Source: Vallitalea guaymasensis (GTDB lineage: Bacteria; Bacillota; Clostridia; Lachnospirales; Vallitaleaceae). Taken from it: a DNA stretch of 64,000 bases. Position 1 is the first letter of the stretch, and each line of letters starts with the position of its first letter. The stretch covers positions 62,001-126,000 of the forward strand of contig NZ_CP058561.1 in the NCBI RefSeq assembly GCF_018141425.1. The letters run 5' to 3'. A program made the position numbers and the translations under genes. The notes beneath the pieces were generated by a model. It ran no database searches. It had not been told where the DNA came from and saw only the letters and a program-made list of their open reading frames with translations. Below, in pieces: positions 26,363 to 35,394 of this stretch.

Positions 26363-28297
26363 ATGATTTTATCATGTAAAAATATATGCAAAGCATTTGT
26401 AACACATACAGTACTGGACAATGTAAACTTCTGGCTGGAAAAAGGAGATAAAGCAGCTATAGTAGGTATTAATGGAGCCGGTAAATCAACGCTGTTCAAG
26501 ATCATTACCAATGAATTAGAAGCAGATTCAGGACAAGTTATAATTAATAGTTTAACAAAACTTGGTTACCTATCCCAAAATAGTACTCTATCATCCGAAA
26601 AAACTATTTATGATGAAATGCTGTTAACATGCAAAGAAATAATTCAAATGGAAAATACTTTAAGAGAATACGAAGTAAAAATGTCTAAACTAGATAATGA
26701 TAGCGAAGCCCTTGATTCACTTATGAAATCCTACTCAAATCTACAGCATACTTTTGAACTTAATAATGGGTATAGCTATAAAAGTAATATTAAAGGTGTG
26801 TTAAAAGGTCTAGGATTCAATGAAGAAGATTTCACCGCTAATATATCCACCTTATCAGGAGGACAAAAAACAAGGGTAGCCCTAGCAAAAATACTTCTAG
26901 AAAAACCTGATATATTACTATTGGACGAGCCAACCAACCATCTGGATATCAAAGCATGTGAATGGTTGGAGGGTTTCTTATGCAATTATCAAGGTACTGT
27001 TATAATCATCTCACATGACCGTTATTTCCTTGATAAAATAGTAAATAAGGTTATAGAGATAGAAAACACCCAATCACATATATACAACGGTAATTACAGC
27101 TTTTATATAAAGCACAAAGCCATGAATCAGGATATTGAAATCAAACATTATGTAGAACAACAAAAAGAGATAAAAAGGCAGGAAGAAGTAATTCGTGAAC
27201 TTAGATCCCACGGTAGAGATAAACTTATAAAAAGAGCCCAGAGCCGTGAGAAACAACTGCAAAAAATCAATATGATAGATAAACCTACACTGATTAATGA
27301 TAAAATGAATCTTAAGCTATCACCAAGGGTCATAAGTGGTAATGATGTACTTACTGCTACAGATGTATCCAAATCCTTTGATAATAAACACCTATTTTCC
27401 AATCTTAATTTTCAGATTAAAAGAGGTGAAAAAGTAGCACTCATAGGAGATAACGGAACAGGCAAAACAACCTTATTTCGTATAATAAGCAATGGGCTAA
27501 CAGGAGATACAGGTACTATTTCTCTAGGAGCCAAAGTGAATACTGGTTATTATGACCAAGAACATACCACCCTAAATGGGGATAATGATTTAATTGAAGA
27601 GATATCAGATGCTTATCCCAATATGAATACAGGTCATATACGTAATACATTAGCTGCTTTTTTATTCACTGGTGATGATGTATTCAAAAAGATATCTAGT
27701 CTGAGTGGTGGTGAAAAAGGTAGATTGATACTGGCAAAATTGATGCTGTCGAATGCTAATTTCTTGCTGTTGGATGAGCCTACTAATCATCTTGATATCA
27801 TATCAAAAGAAATTCTTGAATCAGCTATAAAAAATTATACTGGTACTGTTCTATTTATTTCTCATGACCGTTATTTTATAAATAAAATAGCAACAAGGGT
27901 ATTAGAACTTACTCCTAATAAATTAAACAACTACTTAGGAAACTATAGTTATGTCATTGAAAAAAAACAAGAAGAAGAAAAACAACGATTGTTGGAGCTA
28001 GAAAATAGTATCAACAATAAAAAACAAGAGGATACACCAATTGCTACTTCCAACAAACAAGACTGGCTGAAAAGCAAGGATGAACAAGCCAATAAGCGTA
28101 AACTTAATAATCAAATCAAAAAAATAGAAACTGATATTCATGAAATTGAAAATAACATTAAGACGATTGATGAAAAGTTATGTCTAGAAGAAATATATAC
28201 TAATGCTGAAAAAGCAGAAACGCTTCTTAATGAAAAAACTCATTACGAAAATGAATTAGAGAATTTATATGAAAAATGGGAGGAATTACTCGGTTAG
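26363..28297 (+). CDS. ABC-F family ribosome-associated ATPase
   Basis: 644 aa with two ABC cassettes on one chain and no membrane part. Cassette 1: Walker A GINGAGKST, signature LSGGQKTRVALAK, Walker B LLLDEPTNHLD. The linker is at about 245-320. Cassette 2: GDNGTGKTT, LSGGEKGRLILAK, LLLDEPTNHLD. A C-terminal coiled coil (about 560-644) follows. ABC-F proteins bind the ribosomal E site; relatives are housekeeping factors (YdiF, Uup, YfmR) or antibiotic-protection proteins. The long C-terminal coiled coil favours the YdiF/Uup type. AGGAGG lies 6 bases before the ATG. Confidence 0.9.
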   Translation: MILSCKNICKAFVTHTVLDNVNFWLEKGDKAAIVGINGAGKSTLFKIITNELEADSGQVIINSLTKLGYLSQNSTLSSEKTIYDEMLLTCKEIIQMENTLREYEVKMSKLDNDSEALDSLMKSYSNLQHTFELNNGYSYKSNIKGVLKGLGFNEEDFTANISTLSGGQKTRVALAKILLEKPDILLLDEPTNHLDIKACEWLEGFLCNYQGTVIIISHDRYFLDKIVNKVIEIENTQSHIYNGNYSFYIKHKAMNQDIEIKHYVEQQKEIKRQEEVIRELRSHGRDKLIKRAQSREKQLQKINMIDKPTLINDKMNLKLSPRVISGNDVLTATDVSKSFDNKHLFSNLNFQIKRGEKVALIGDNGTGKTTLFRIISNGLTGDTGTISLGAKVNTGYYDQEHTTLNGDNDLIEEISDAYPNMNTGHIRNTLAAFLFTGDDVFKKISSLSGGEKGRLILAKLMLSNANFLLLDEPTNHLDIISKEILESAIKNYTGTVLFISHDRYFINKIATRVLELTPNKLNNYLGNYSYVIEKKQEEEKQRLLELENSINNKKQEDTPIATSNKQDWLKSKDEQANKRKLNNQIKKIETDIHEIENNIKTIDEKLCLEEIYTNAEKAETLLNEKTHYENELENLYEKWEELLG

Positions 28298-28313
28298 AGT
28301 AATTCTCCCTTTT
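28278..28313. terminator. Convergent terminator between ABC-F and GntR genes
   Basis: GGGAGGAATTACTC pairs with GAGTAATTCTCCC (one mismatch). The stem contains the ABC-F stop codon and is flanked by TTTTAT on one strand and ATTTTTC on the other. Confidence 0.85.
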
Positions 28314-28316
28314 ATA

Positions 28317-29003
28317 TTATTTTCCTATTATATCCATTAATTTATGGTCCACAACGTTCTTTAAGGTGTTTTTTACATGTAGATTAGTTAACTCTTCTAC
28401 TTTACTCTCATCACCCAATTTTATGGCTTCAACAATGGCTTTATGTTCTTCAACTGATTTTTTGGCTCTTGCCTCAGATGAAATTGAAGCTCTCCTTATT
28501 CTTTGAACATAATGGTGGAAATCTGATAAAACATGTTTTAATATTTTACTGTGTGAAGCTTGGTATAACACTTCATGAAATTTGGTATCTAATTCATAAA
28601 GCTGATCCAAATGTCCTTTTTTATAATGAAATTCAGATAAATAAACAATTTCTTCTAGTAATTCAAGTTGTTCTTCATTTATGTTAGTAGTAGCCCATCT
28701 AGCAGATAGTCCTTCTATCAATGACCTTATTTCATATATATCTTGTATATCCTTAGCATCAATACCAGAAACTACTGCACCTTTGTTTGGTATAATTGTT
28801 ACGAGACCTTCTAATTCAAGCTGCCTTATGGCTTCTCTTACGGGAGTTCTACTAACTCCTAATTCTCTAGATATCTGTGTTTCTTTTAAAGGTTCACTAT
28901 TCTTATATCTACCCTTTAATATATCTTCTCGTATTTTGTTAAAAACTCTGCCTCTTAAAGAGTATTTATCAGTTACTTCTTCGTGAAGATTATACTCGCT
29001 CAC
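28317..29003 (-). CDS. GntR family regulator, FadR (FCD) subfamily
   Basis: 228 aa. A winged helix at about 12-80 (LRGRVFNKIREDILKGRY, ELGVSRTPVREAIRQLELEG) is followed by an all-helical FCD ligand domain with likely metal/ligand histidines (DTKFHEVLYQASHS, EEHKAIVEAIKLGD). FCD regulators usually respond to small organic acids. It lies downstream of the aconitase-isocitrate dehydrogenase pair on the same strand, so it is a good candidate for their regulator, perhaps sensing citrate or a related acid. The GTG start follows GAGGAGG by 7 bases. Confidence 0.9.
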   Translation of the reverse strand: MSEYNLHEEVTDKYSLRGRVFNKIREDILKGRYKNSEPLKETQISRELGVSRTPVREAIRQLELEGLVTIIPNKGAVVSGIDAKDIQDIYEIRSLIEGLSARWATTNINEEQLELLEEIVYLSEFHYKKGHLDQLYELDTKFHEVLYQASHSKILKHVLSDFHHYVQRIRRASISSEARAKKSVEEHKAIVEAIKLGDESKVEELTNLHVKNTLKNVVDHKLMDIIGK

Positions 29004-29175
29004 TGGTGTGCCTCCTCTTATTTATAGGATACACTTATTAATATAAAATCTTCCAAATATTAATTGTGCATGCTATATATATTACACTAATTCTCTTTTA
29101 AATAATATTACAATATTAACCTTATGTAAAGTATAAATAAAAATTCCTATGCAACATATATATTATACACATAAT

Positions 29176-30318
29176 CTATAATTTTTCAATTGTTTTCATT
29201 AAATAATTTGTAAATTCTTCATTTGTCGCTCCAGTATCTCTTCCTGTTATAACATATTTTTTCTCTGTATTACAGATTTCAAGAGCTTTATATAGTTTAT
29301 CTGCCTTACTTGTATAACCAATATGATTTAATAACATACCCGCAGCTCTAATAATACTTGAAGGATCAGCATAGATATCTCTACCTTCGTCTACCATTCT
29401 AGGTGCAGAACCATGAATAGCTTCAAACATAGCATATTTCTTACCGATATTTGAACTTCCAGCTGTACCAACTCCACCTTGGAATTCAGCTGCTTCATCA
29501 GTTAAAATATCTCCATATAGATTAGGAAGAATCATTACTTGGAATTGTGTTCTTCTTTTTTCATCTACTAGTTTAGCAGTCATGATATCAATATACCAGT
29601 CATCAACTTCAATACCTTCGTATTCTTCACCTATTTCTTTACAGATTTCCAAGAACTTACCATCTGTAGTTTTTACAACATTGGCTTTTGTTACTACTGT
29701 AACTTTGTTTTTACCATTTTTCTTAGCGAATTCAAATGCTGCTCTTGCAATACGTTCTGCTCCACCAGTAGTGATAACCTTGAAATCTATAGCAATATCT
29801 TCATCAATATTAATACCCTTGCTACCAAGAACATATGCACCTTCTGTGTTTTCTCTGAAGAAAGTCCAATCGATTCCTTTATCAGGAACTTTAACAGGAC
29901 GAACATTAGCGAATAGATCAAGTTCTTTTCTCATTGCAACATTAGCACTTTCGATATTTGGCCATTCGTCACCTTTTCTTGGTGTAGTTGTTGGTCCTTT
30001 TAGTATTACATGACATTGTTTTAGTTCTTCTAGAACATCATCTGGTATAGCTTTATTAGCTTTTGCTCTATTTTCGATTGTTAATCCATCGATAATTTTA
30101 AAAGTCACTTTCTTACTCTTGATTTCATCTGCTAATAAATACTCTAATAATCTATGTGCTTGATCAGTTATAGCTGGACCTATTCCATCTCCTCCAACTA
30201 CACCAATTACTATAGTATCTAATTCATCATAATTGACAAAATCCCCTTGTTCCTTCATCATTTTGACCCTAGCTTTTTGTTCTTTGATAAGTTCTTCAAA
30301 TTTATTCATATAATCCAT
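29176..30318 (-). CDS. icd: Isocitrate dehydrogenase (isocitrate/isopropylmalate dehydrogenase family)
   Basis: 380 aa beta-decarboxylating dehydrogenase. Signature parts: GVVGGDGIGPAITDQA, GPTTTPRKGDEWPNIES (substrate serine region), NVRPVK, ENTEGAYVLG, KANVVKTTDGKF and the metal/active-site NLYGDILTDEAAEFQGGVG. HGSAPRMVDEG and YADPSSIIRAAGMLL follow. By sequence alone it could be 3-isopropylmalate dehydrogenase, but placement directly after aconitase, with citrate synthase elsewhere in the window, makes isocitrate the likely substrate, giving 2-oxoglutarate for glutamate. Cofactor choice not determined. Confidence 0.88.
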   Translation of the reverse strand: MDYMNKFEELIKEQKARVKMMKEQGDFVNYDELDTIVIGVVGGDGIGPAITDQAHRLLEYLLADEIKSKKVTFKIIDGLTIENRAKANKAIPDDVLEELKQCHVILKGPTTTPRKGDEWPNIESANVAMRKELDLFANVRPVKVPDKGIDWTFFRENTEGAYVLGSKGINIDEDIAIDFKVITTGGAERIARAAFEFAKKNGKNKVTVVTKANVVKTTDGKFLEICKEIGEEYEGIEVDDWYIDIMTAKLVDEKRRTQFQVMILPNLYGDILTDEAAEFQGGVGTAGSSNIGKKYAMFEAIHGSAPRMVDEGRDIYADPSSIIRAAGMLLNHIGYTSKADKLYKALEICNTEKKYVITGRDTGATNEEFTNYLMKTIEKL

Positions 30319-30356
30319 GCCTATTCCATCCCTTTCTTAATAAAATGTCGTTTATC

Positions 30357-32276
30357 TTACATATTTTTAATAAAATTGATTTTACCGCCAGCAATAATCA
30401 TTTTTAATTCTTTATCTGATAGTTCTATATTCATTTCATAATCAAGTTTTTTAGTCTTATTATGAACAATTACTTTTCCTGTCTTTACGCTCTCTAGTAC
30501 ATTATCCATTGATAAATCATCATCAAGACTGATAGTATCATAATCTGCCATATTAATAAATGTAAGTGGTAAAATACCTGAATTGATTAGGTTAGCTTTG
30601 TGAATTCTTGCAAAACTCTTAGCTAGAACTGCTTTTATACCTAGATACAATGGAACTAGTGCAGCATGTTCTCTACTGGATCCTTGTCCATAGTTGTCTC
30701 CACCAACAATCATTCCTCCACCATTAGCTTTTGCTCTCTTAGGAAACTCTTCGTCACATGGTGTCAAACAATAGTTAGCCAAGTGAGGTATATTAGATCT
30801 AAATGGCAATAACTTAGCATTAGAAGGCATAATATGGTCTGTTGTTATATTGTCTTCTACAATAATCAAAACTTTTCCTTCAACATCATCCTTAAGTTCT
30901 TCATTAAGTGGGAATGGTTTGATATTCGGTCCTTTTACAACTTCTACTTTACTGCCATCCTCTGCAGGTGGTACTACCATATTGTCATTAATATAGAATT
31001 TATCTGGCATAGCAACATTTATATCAGTAGTACAAGTAGTTGGATCTGTCAATTCTCCAGATAATGCACTAACCGCTGCAGCCTCTGGACTAAGTAAATA
31101 AGCTCCTGCTGAAACTGTTCCACAACGTCCTTTAAAGTTTCTGTTGAAAGTTCTAAGTGTAACCGCGTCTGTTGCTGGAGCCTGACCCATACCTATACAA
31201 GGTCCACATCCTGATTCTAATATTCTTGCTCCTGCAGCTATCATATCAGCTAATGCACCGTTGGCAGCCAACATATTAAGTACTTGTTTTGAACCTGGTG
31301 CAATAACCAAGCTTACATCTGGATGAACTGTTTTACCTTTTAATATCTTAGATACTTTCATCATATCAAGATATGAACTGTTGGTACAGCTTCCGATACA
31401 TACTTGATTAACTTTTAAATCCTTGATATTGGATATTTTTTCTACGTTATCTGGACTATGAGGCATTGCTACAAGAGGTTCTAGTTCATCTAAATTGATA
31501 TTTATAGTCTCATCATAAGCAGCATCTTCATCAGCTTTTAATTCTTTCCATAGTTCTTCTCTATCTTGAGCTTTTAAGAATGATAGAGTTACATCATCAC
31601 TTTGGAATACTGAAGTAGTAGCCCCAAGTTCAGCACCCATATTAGTTATAGTTGCTCTTTCTGGAACGCTAAGAGTACTAACTCCTTCTCCAGTATATTC
31701 GATCACTTTGCCAACTCCACCTTTAACAGTCATGACTCTTAATACTTCAAGAATAATATCCTTTGCAGTAACAAATGGTTTAAGCTTTCCTGTTAATTTA
31801 ACATTAACTACTTTTGGCATTGTAATATAGTATGTACCGCCTCCCATAGCAACCGCTACATCAAGACCACCTGCACCAATAGCAAGCATACCGATTCCTC
31901 CACCAGTTGGTGTATGGCTATCTGAACCTAATAAAGTTTCACCTGGCACACCAAATCTTTCTAAATGTACTTGGTGACATATACCATTTCCTGGTCTTGA
32001 AAAATATACTCCATGTTTATGAGCTACAGTTTGTATGTACTTATGATCATCAGCATTCTCAAATCCTTGTTGCAACATATTATGATCAATATAAGCAACT
32101 GATCTCTTAGTCTTTACTTTATCAATTTCCATTGCTTCCAATTGCAAATAAGCCATTGTACCTGTAGAATCTTGAGTTAAGGTTTGATCTATTTTAATAC
32201 CGATTTCACTACCTGGAATCATTTCACCTTCAAGTAAATGATCTTTTATAATCTTTTGTGTTAAATTTAAACCCAT
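30357..32276 (-). CDS. acnA: Aconitate hydratase
   Basis: 639 aa, the single-chain type of about 640 residues usual in Clostridia. The [4Fe-4S] ligands are visible in CIGSCTNSSYLDM and ESGCGPCIGMGQAP. Other motifs: GSDSHTPTGGGIGMLAIGAG, NRNFKGRCGT, and the swivelling domain with GGDNYGQGSSREHAA. It converts citrate to isocitrate for the next gene. AAGGAGG lies before the ATG. The promoter about 120 bases upstream is near-consensus, with a GTATAC element inside its spacer, implying strong but repressible transcription. Confidence 0.93.
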   Translation of the reverse strand: MGLNLTQKIIKDHLLEGEMIPGSEIGIKIDQTLTQDSTGTMAYLQLEAMEIDKVKTKRSVAYIDHNMLQQGFENADDHKYIQTVAHKHGVYFSRPGNGICHQVHLERFGVPGETLLGSDSHTPTGGGIGMLAIGAGGLDVAVAMGGGTYYITMPKVVNVKLTGKLKPFVTAKDIILEVLRVMTVKGGVGKVIEYTGEGVSTLSVPERATITNMGAELGATTSVFQSDDVTLSFLKAQDREELWKELKADEDAAYDETININLDELEPLVAMPHSPDNVEKISNIKDLKVNQVCIGSCTNSSYLDMMKVSKILKGKTVHPDVSLVIAPGSKQVLNMLAANGALADMIAAGARILESGCGPCIGMGQAPATDAVTLRTFNRNFKGRCGTVSAGAYLLSPEAAAVSALSGELTDPTTCTTDINVAMPDKFYINDNMVVPPAEDGSKVEVVKGPNIKPFPLNEELKDDVEGKVLIIVEDNITTDHIMPSNAKLLPFRSNIPHLANYCLTPCDEEFPKRAKANGGGMIVGGDNYGQGSSREHAALVPLYLGIKAVLAKSFARIHKANLINSGILPLTFINMADYDTISLDDDLSMDNVLESVKTGKVIVHNKTKKLDYEMNIELSDKELKMIIAGGKINFIKNM

Positions 32277-32393
32277 TGTATTTCCTCCTTATCTATTTTT
32301 TAAGTAGATTAATCTACAAAAGTAAGAATGATCTTCTTAACAAACTTTTTACTATATATGCAAAAAATTTTATATATATTCAATTATGGTATT

Positions 32394-32422
32394 ATTGTAT
32401 ACGATTGTACGTAGAATGTCAA
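32394..32422 (-). promoter_or_regulatory. Aconitase promoter with embedded operator
   Basis: TTGACA (32422-32417) and TACAAT (32399-32394) on the minus strand with a 17-base spacer. The spacer and -10 box contain the dyad-like TACGTACAATCGTATACAAT, related to the palindrome at gltA. A repressor sitting here would cover the promoter. Confidence 0.75.
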
Positions 32423-32611
32423 TAGTTTCATAGGCTGTAAGCAACTTCTATTAATACTTTAGTCCTAATCTGACTTATTGATATATTTTTTTGGTAGATA
32501 TTTCTAATAAAATATTATATAAATGAATATACTGTTAATTTATTTCATAACTATTTAATAGATAATAAAGATTAATTGTTATAGATACTATCGTTAGAAA
32601 GGAAAATTTAT

Positions 32612-32809
32612 ATGATAGAAAGTATTAATACTTACTATTCTTTAAACGATATTCCAAATGGATTCTTAAAATCTAATATTAATAATAAGAATAAAGATGA
32701 TATAAATGATATATTCTTGCTTATTTTAGTATTGCTTATCATGGACAATGATAAATCAATACTTGATAACAACATTTTAACTAGTCTAATGGAAATATTT
32801 CTAAATTAG
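32612..32809 (+). CDS. Small hydrophobic-core protein, unknown
   Basis: 65 aa starting MIESINTYYSLND, with a hydrophobic run FLLILVLLIM in the middle and a second amphipathic stretch NILTSLMEIFLN at the end. GAAAGGA is 8 bases before the ATG. It is the first of several tiny proteins built from two hydrophobic segments separated by a polar turn. It may be transcribed with the next gene, which shares the downstream terminator. Probably membrane- or surface-associating; function unknown. Confidence 0.6.
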   Translation: MIESINTYYSLNDIPNGFLKSNINNKNKDDINDIFLLILVLLIMDNDKSILDNNILTSLMEIFLN

Positions 32810-32855
32810 TAGCCCTGCAATAAAATGTATACAAACACACATTTAAATACTCCTT

Positions 32856-32864
32856 CATAAAATA
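32856..32864 (+). promoter_or_regulatory. Sporulation-type -10 element (CATAAAATA)
   Basis: CATAAAATA matches the SigK/SigE -10 pattern CATAnnnTA and has AC pairs about 15 bases upstream. It lies 64 bases before the 47-aa ORF start. AT-rich sequence makes chance matches common, so this is a candidate only. Confidence 0.35.
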
Positions 32865-32927
32865 TATTATACTTACGACAAACTGAGGAAATTGTAAGAA
32901 AAGTTTAATTCTGAAAGGAGGGCTACT

Positions 32928-33071
32928 ATGCAAAATAATAATATGATGATGATGTTATTACTTTTATCAATGCTAAATGATGGTGGAAAAGGCTCATATA
33001 TGGATAATAATATGATGCTTTACATGTTAATGCTTATGCTTATGGGTGGCGGAATGGGTGGTAATTACTAA
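32928..33071 (+). CDS. 47-aa Met/Leu/Gly-rich protein
   Basis: The ORF begins MQNNNMMMMLLLLSML and ends MLMLMLMGGGMGGNY. Two Met/Leu runs are separated by NDGGKGSYMDNN. AAAGGAGG is 6 bases before the ATG, an excellent binding site, and a strong terminator follows, so this is a real gene despite its size. About a third of the residues are methionine. The design matches the 62-aa protein at 34583. Could be a spore-coat or membrane-seeding protein; no known family. Confidence 0.7.
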   Translation: MQNNNMMMMLLLLSMLNDGGKGSYMDNNMMLYMLMLMLMGGGMGGNY

Positions 33072-33105
33072 CCCAATTTGTCCTCTTCATAGAAAGAAAT
33101 CTTGT

Positions 33106-33138
33106 CCTAAATGAATAAATTCATTTAGGGCTTTTTTT
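33106..33138 (+). terminator. Terminator after the 47-aa gene
   Basis: CCTAAATGA / TCATTTAGG stem (33106-33114 and 33121-33129) followed by GCTTTTTTT. Confidence 0.85.
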
Positions 33139-33171
33139 ATAGAAATGCGACATAGTCGCTTCCCTTAAGCC

Positions 33172-34440
33172 CTATTCCAATAATTTTTTTACGTCAATGA
33201 GTCCCCATCCCTGATGAGCTTGAGAAAATCCTAGATCTATAGTAGATTCTTTTAATCTTAGTTTTATGTCCTTACCTGTAAGTTCGGGATACTTAGACAA
33301 TAGTAGAGCTATGCATCCACTTACCATAGGTGTTGCCATTGAAGTACCACTTTTCTTAGTGTATCCTATATCCTTGGTTGGATAATATTTATCTTTTGGT
33401 GAATAAGCCTTATCTGTACTACATGCTATTATATTAGAACCTGGAGCTACTACATCAGGTTTTTTTATACATTCTTTTGTAGGACCCCTTCCAGAATAGT
33501 CGGAGATTAGATCTTCCATTATCTTTACAGTTTCTGCATCATCTGAAGAACCTACAGTAATAACTTTTCGACTTATTCCAGGTGTAGTAATTGTCCCTTC
33601 TTCTGGTCCATTATTACCAGCAGCCGTAACAACAATCAATCCACTGTCCCAAGCAGCATTCACACCTCTTACCAACGCTGACTTTTCTCCTTCTATATCT
33701 TTCATACCTACTGATAAATTGACTATTCTTATATTAAATCTTTTTTTGTTATCTAGAATCCATTGGATACCAGCTAAAACATCAGATATATTACCAGAAC
33801 CTTTTTTATTCAATACTTTTACCCCAATGATATTGCTCTCTACAGCCACACCCTTATATTTGCCATTACTCTCATAACCATCTCCACAAATGATTCCAGC
33901 CACATGTGTTCCATGTCCATTATCATCGTATGGAAATTCTTTTTTTCCTACAAAATCTTTGAACCCCACTATTTTATTCTTTTTTTTAACCAAGTCATTG
34001 TGAGGGTATACACCAGTATCAACAACTGCTATACCTATACCTTTACCTGATACACCTCTATCATCTGCCCATATGGTATTTATTGTTTGTCTTGCTATAT
34101 CCATCTGTGCTGTAATTTGAGCATCATTCTCAACTGTTTCAACACCTTGTATTCCCTTTAACTCACCTACATATTTTTCAGGCAGCTCTAATACATATGA
34201 ATCTATCATTGGAAGTTTGTACTTAACTGTCCCTAACTTCCTTAATTCATTTTCATTTTTTTCATTTAGACTACAATTAACAATGACTTGAACCTTTTTA
34301 TCTTGTAAAGTATCATCATCAACTTTTATATCGTTATTATTGGATTTCTTTATTTCAATGTTTTTATCAGCATTATCTTCTTTTCTTTTTAATCCTTGTC
34401 TGAATATAAAAGGCAAAAGAAATATTCCTAATTTTTTCAT
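33172..34440 (-). CDS. Subtilisin-like serine protease (S8 family, AprX-like)
   Basis: 422 aa. A short hydrophobic N-terminus (LGIFLLPFIF) is followed by a charged linker, an I9-type inhibitory prodomain (about 45-105, VQVIVNCSLNEKNENELR then YVLELPEKYV) and the catalytic domain. The triad is visible as Asp in GIAVVDTGVYPHNDL, His in DDNGHGTHVAGI and Ser in KSGTSMATPMVSG, with oxyanion Asn in TAAGNNGPEEG. The AprX-type layout lacks a classic signal peptide, so it may act in the cell or at the membrane. It is embedded among tiny Met-rich genes and may process them. AGGTAGG precedes the ATG. Confidence 0.93.
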   Translation of the reverse strand: MKKLGIFLLPFIFRQGLKRKEDNADKNIEIKKSNNNDIKVDDDTLQDKKVQVIVNCSLNEKNENELRKLGTVKYKLPMIDSYVLELPEKYVGELKGIQGVETVENDAQITAQMDIARQTINTIWADDRGVSGKGIGIAVVDTGVYPHNDLVKKKNKIVGFKDFVGKKEFPYDDNGHGTHVAGIICGDGYESNGKYKGVAVESNIIGVKVLNKKGSGNISDVLAGIQWILDNKKRFNIRIVNLSVGMKDIEGEKSALVRGVNAAWDSGLIVVTAAGNNGPEEGTITTPGISRKVITVGSSDDAETVKIMEDLISDYSGRGPTKECIKKPDVVAPGSNIIACSTDKAYSPKDKYYPTKDIGYTKKSGTSMATPMVSGCIALLLSKYPELTGKDIKLRLKESTIDLGFSQAHQGWGLIDVKKLLE

Positions 34441-34546
34441 ATTATACCTACCTAATTTGGATTAATATATTTTATTCTTAACTGGCTGACTATATGATTT
34501 ATTTATTAACTTTCCTTAAATCATTCATAGAAAACAAGCCTTTTGA

Positions 34547-34555
34547 CATAAAATA
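34547..34555 (+). promoter_or_regulatory. Sporulation-type -10 element (CATAAAATA)
   Basis: The same 9-mer as before the 47-aa gene stands 36 bases before the start of the 62-aa Met-rich gene. Overlapping TTGACA at 34543-34548 has no well-placed -10 box compatible with the ribosome binding site, so the sporulation reading is preferred, weakly. Confidence 0.35.
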
Positions 34556-34582
34556 TTAAGAAAGTATATATGGAGGCAACTT

Positions 34583-34771
34583 ATGAGTGATGTAGCTCCT
34601 AACGGTTATTTAGGTGGAAGCAACAATAATATGATGTTACTTATGTTATTCCTTATGATGTCTGGCAATAATGGTTGTGGATGTGGCTCTGGCGGTATGG
34701 GAGGCCTAGGAGACAATAGTATGTTATTAATAATCCTTATGCTTATGTTATGCAACGATGGCGGATTATAG
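34583..34771 (+). CDS. 62-aa Met/Leu/Gly/Cys-rich protein
   Basis: It begins MSDVAPNGYLGGSNNN, then MMLLMLFLMM, a Gly/Cys turn NNGCGCGSGGMGGLGDN, then SMLLIILMLML and CNDGGL. The two Met/Leu segments around a glycine-rich loop repeat the plan of the 47-aa protein at 32928. GGAGG is 6 bases before the ATG and a long hairpin follows. The overlapping minus-strand frame has no binding site. The three cysteines could cross-link. No known family; a structural spore or envelope role is a guess from context. Confidence 0.7.
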   Translation: MSDVAPNGYLGGSNNNMMLLMLFLMMSGNNGCGCGSGGMGGLGDNSMLLIILMLMLCNDGGL

Positions 34772-34794
34772 TACTTATCAGCAAAAGAGAACAA

Positions 34795-34845
34795 GATAAA
34801 GAAACAAGTGGTATGAGTTACTCTCTTACCACTTGTTTCTTTATC
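34795..34845. terminator. Long hairpin between converging small genes
   Basis: A perfect 19-bp inverted repeat (34795-34813 and 34827-34845, 13-base loop). The U-tract is weak on both strands, but the position between two converging genes suggests bidirectional termination. Confidence 0.6.
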
Positions 34846-34853
34846 CTGAACTA

Positions 34854-35354
34854 TTATTTGCTCAGCATATACAAAAATAAAGCAACAACACTACTTTTAT
34901 TACCTTTTAATGTACTCTGGGATTTTATTGTAGGCTTGCATTCTTTATCTATCTCATATACTGTATTATCTTCAAAAATCAGATCCCCTTGTTGATCCAA
35001 TATTTTTTTTTCCTTATTATCTGGTATAATATTTTCTTTATGTTTATGGCTATTACTTATGAAACTGTTTAATAACATTCTCAGAGCATCAATATCATTA
35101 AATACCGTCGATAATCTATCTATGTTTTCAATTGCTTTATCATCCATGAATGGTTTTATGGCTTCAAGCAATTGTAAGCTGTTTTTATTATTTTCCTTAG
35201 ATTTTTCTTTGCATTCATTTATTGTAAGAGAAAGGTTATTGACTAATTGCTCTCTAGTGATTTCTTTAATCGCTTGTTTTATGCTATTAATATAATCTTC
35301 TATATAGGTTTGATTATAAATACTTATTGAATTATTATTCTCATAATTATCCAT
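34854..35354 (-). CDS. Small helical protein with shared repeat module
   Basis: 166 aa, acidic and helical. The region SLQLLEAIKPFMDD to LRMLLNSF (about 80-115) matches a pattern repeated in the two plus-strand proteins that follow (35562 and 36081). It ends with a hydrophobic tail SSVVALFLYMLSK, which could anchor it. AGGAGA stands 12 bases before the ATG, and a CATATATTA element 32 bases upstream resembles a sporulation promoter. No family name known. Confidence 0.65.
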   Translation of the reverse strand: MDNYENNNSISIYNQTYIEDYINSIKQAIKEITREQLVNNLSLTINECKEKSKENNKNSLQLLEAIKPFMDDKAIENIDRLSTVFNDIDALRMLLNSFISNSHKHKENIIPDNKEKKILDQQGDLIFEDNTVYEIDKECKPTIKSQSTLKGNKSSVVALFLYMLSK

Positions 35355-35385
35355 TTAACTAAAGTTCTCCTATACTTCCTTAATT

Positions 35386-35394
35386 TAATATATG
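35386..35394 (-). promoter_or_regulatory. Sporulation-type -10 element (CATATATTA)
   Basis: Fits CATAnnnTA on the minus strand, 32 bases before the start of the 166-aa gene. A low-information match in AT-rich DNA. Confidence 0.25.

Noticed and set aside
32826-32838. AATGTATACAAAC near the small-gene cluster as another GntR-type operator
   Set aside because: An imperfect dyad, not at a promoter position for a TCA gene; GTATAC is frequent in AT-rich DNA.
34543-34548. TTGACA before the 62-aa gene as a SigA promoter
   Set aside because: The only TATATA at a suitable distance sits directly against GGAGG, which would put the transcript start at or past the ribosome binding site.
34483-34582. Possible strong SigE/SigK promoter for the protease
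   Set aside because: No CATAnnnTA at a sensible distance on the minus strand.
34606-34794. 62-aa minus-strand ORF opposite the Met-rich gene
   Set aside because: Pro/Ile-rich antisense of the M/L runs with no ribosome binding site; the plus-strand frame has GGAGG at the right distance.
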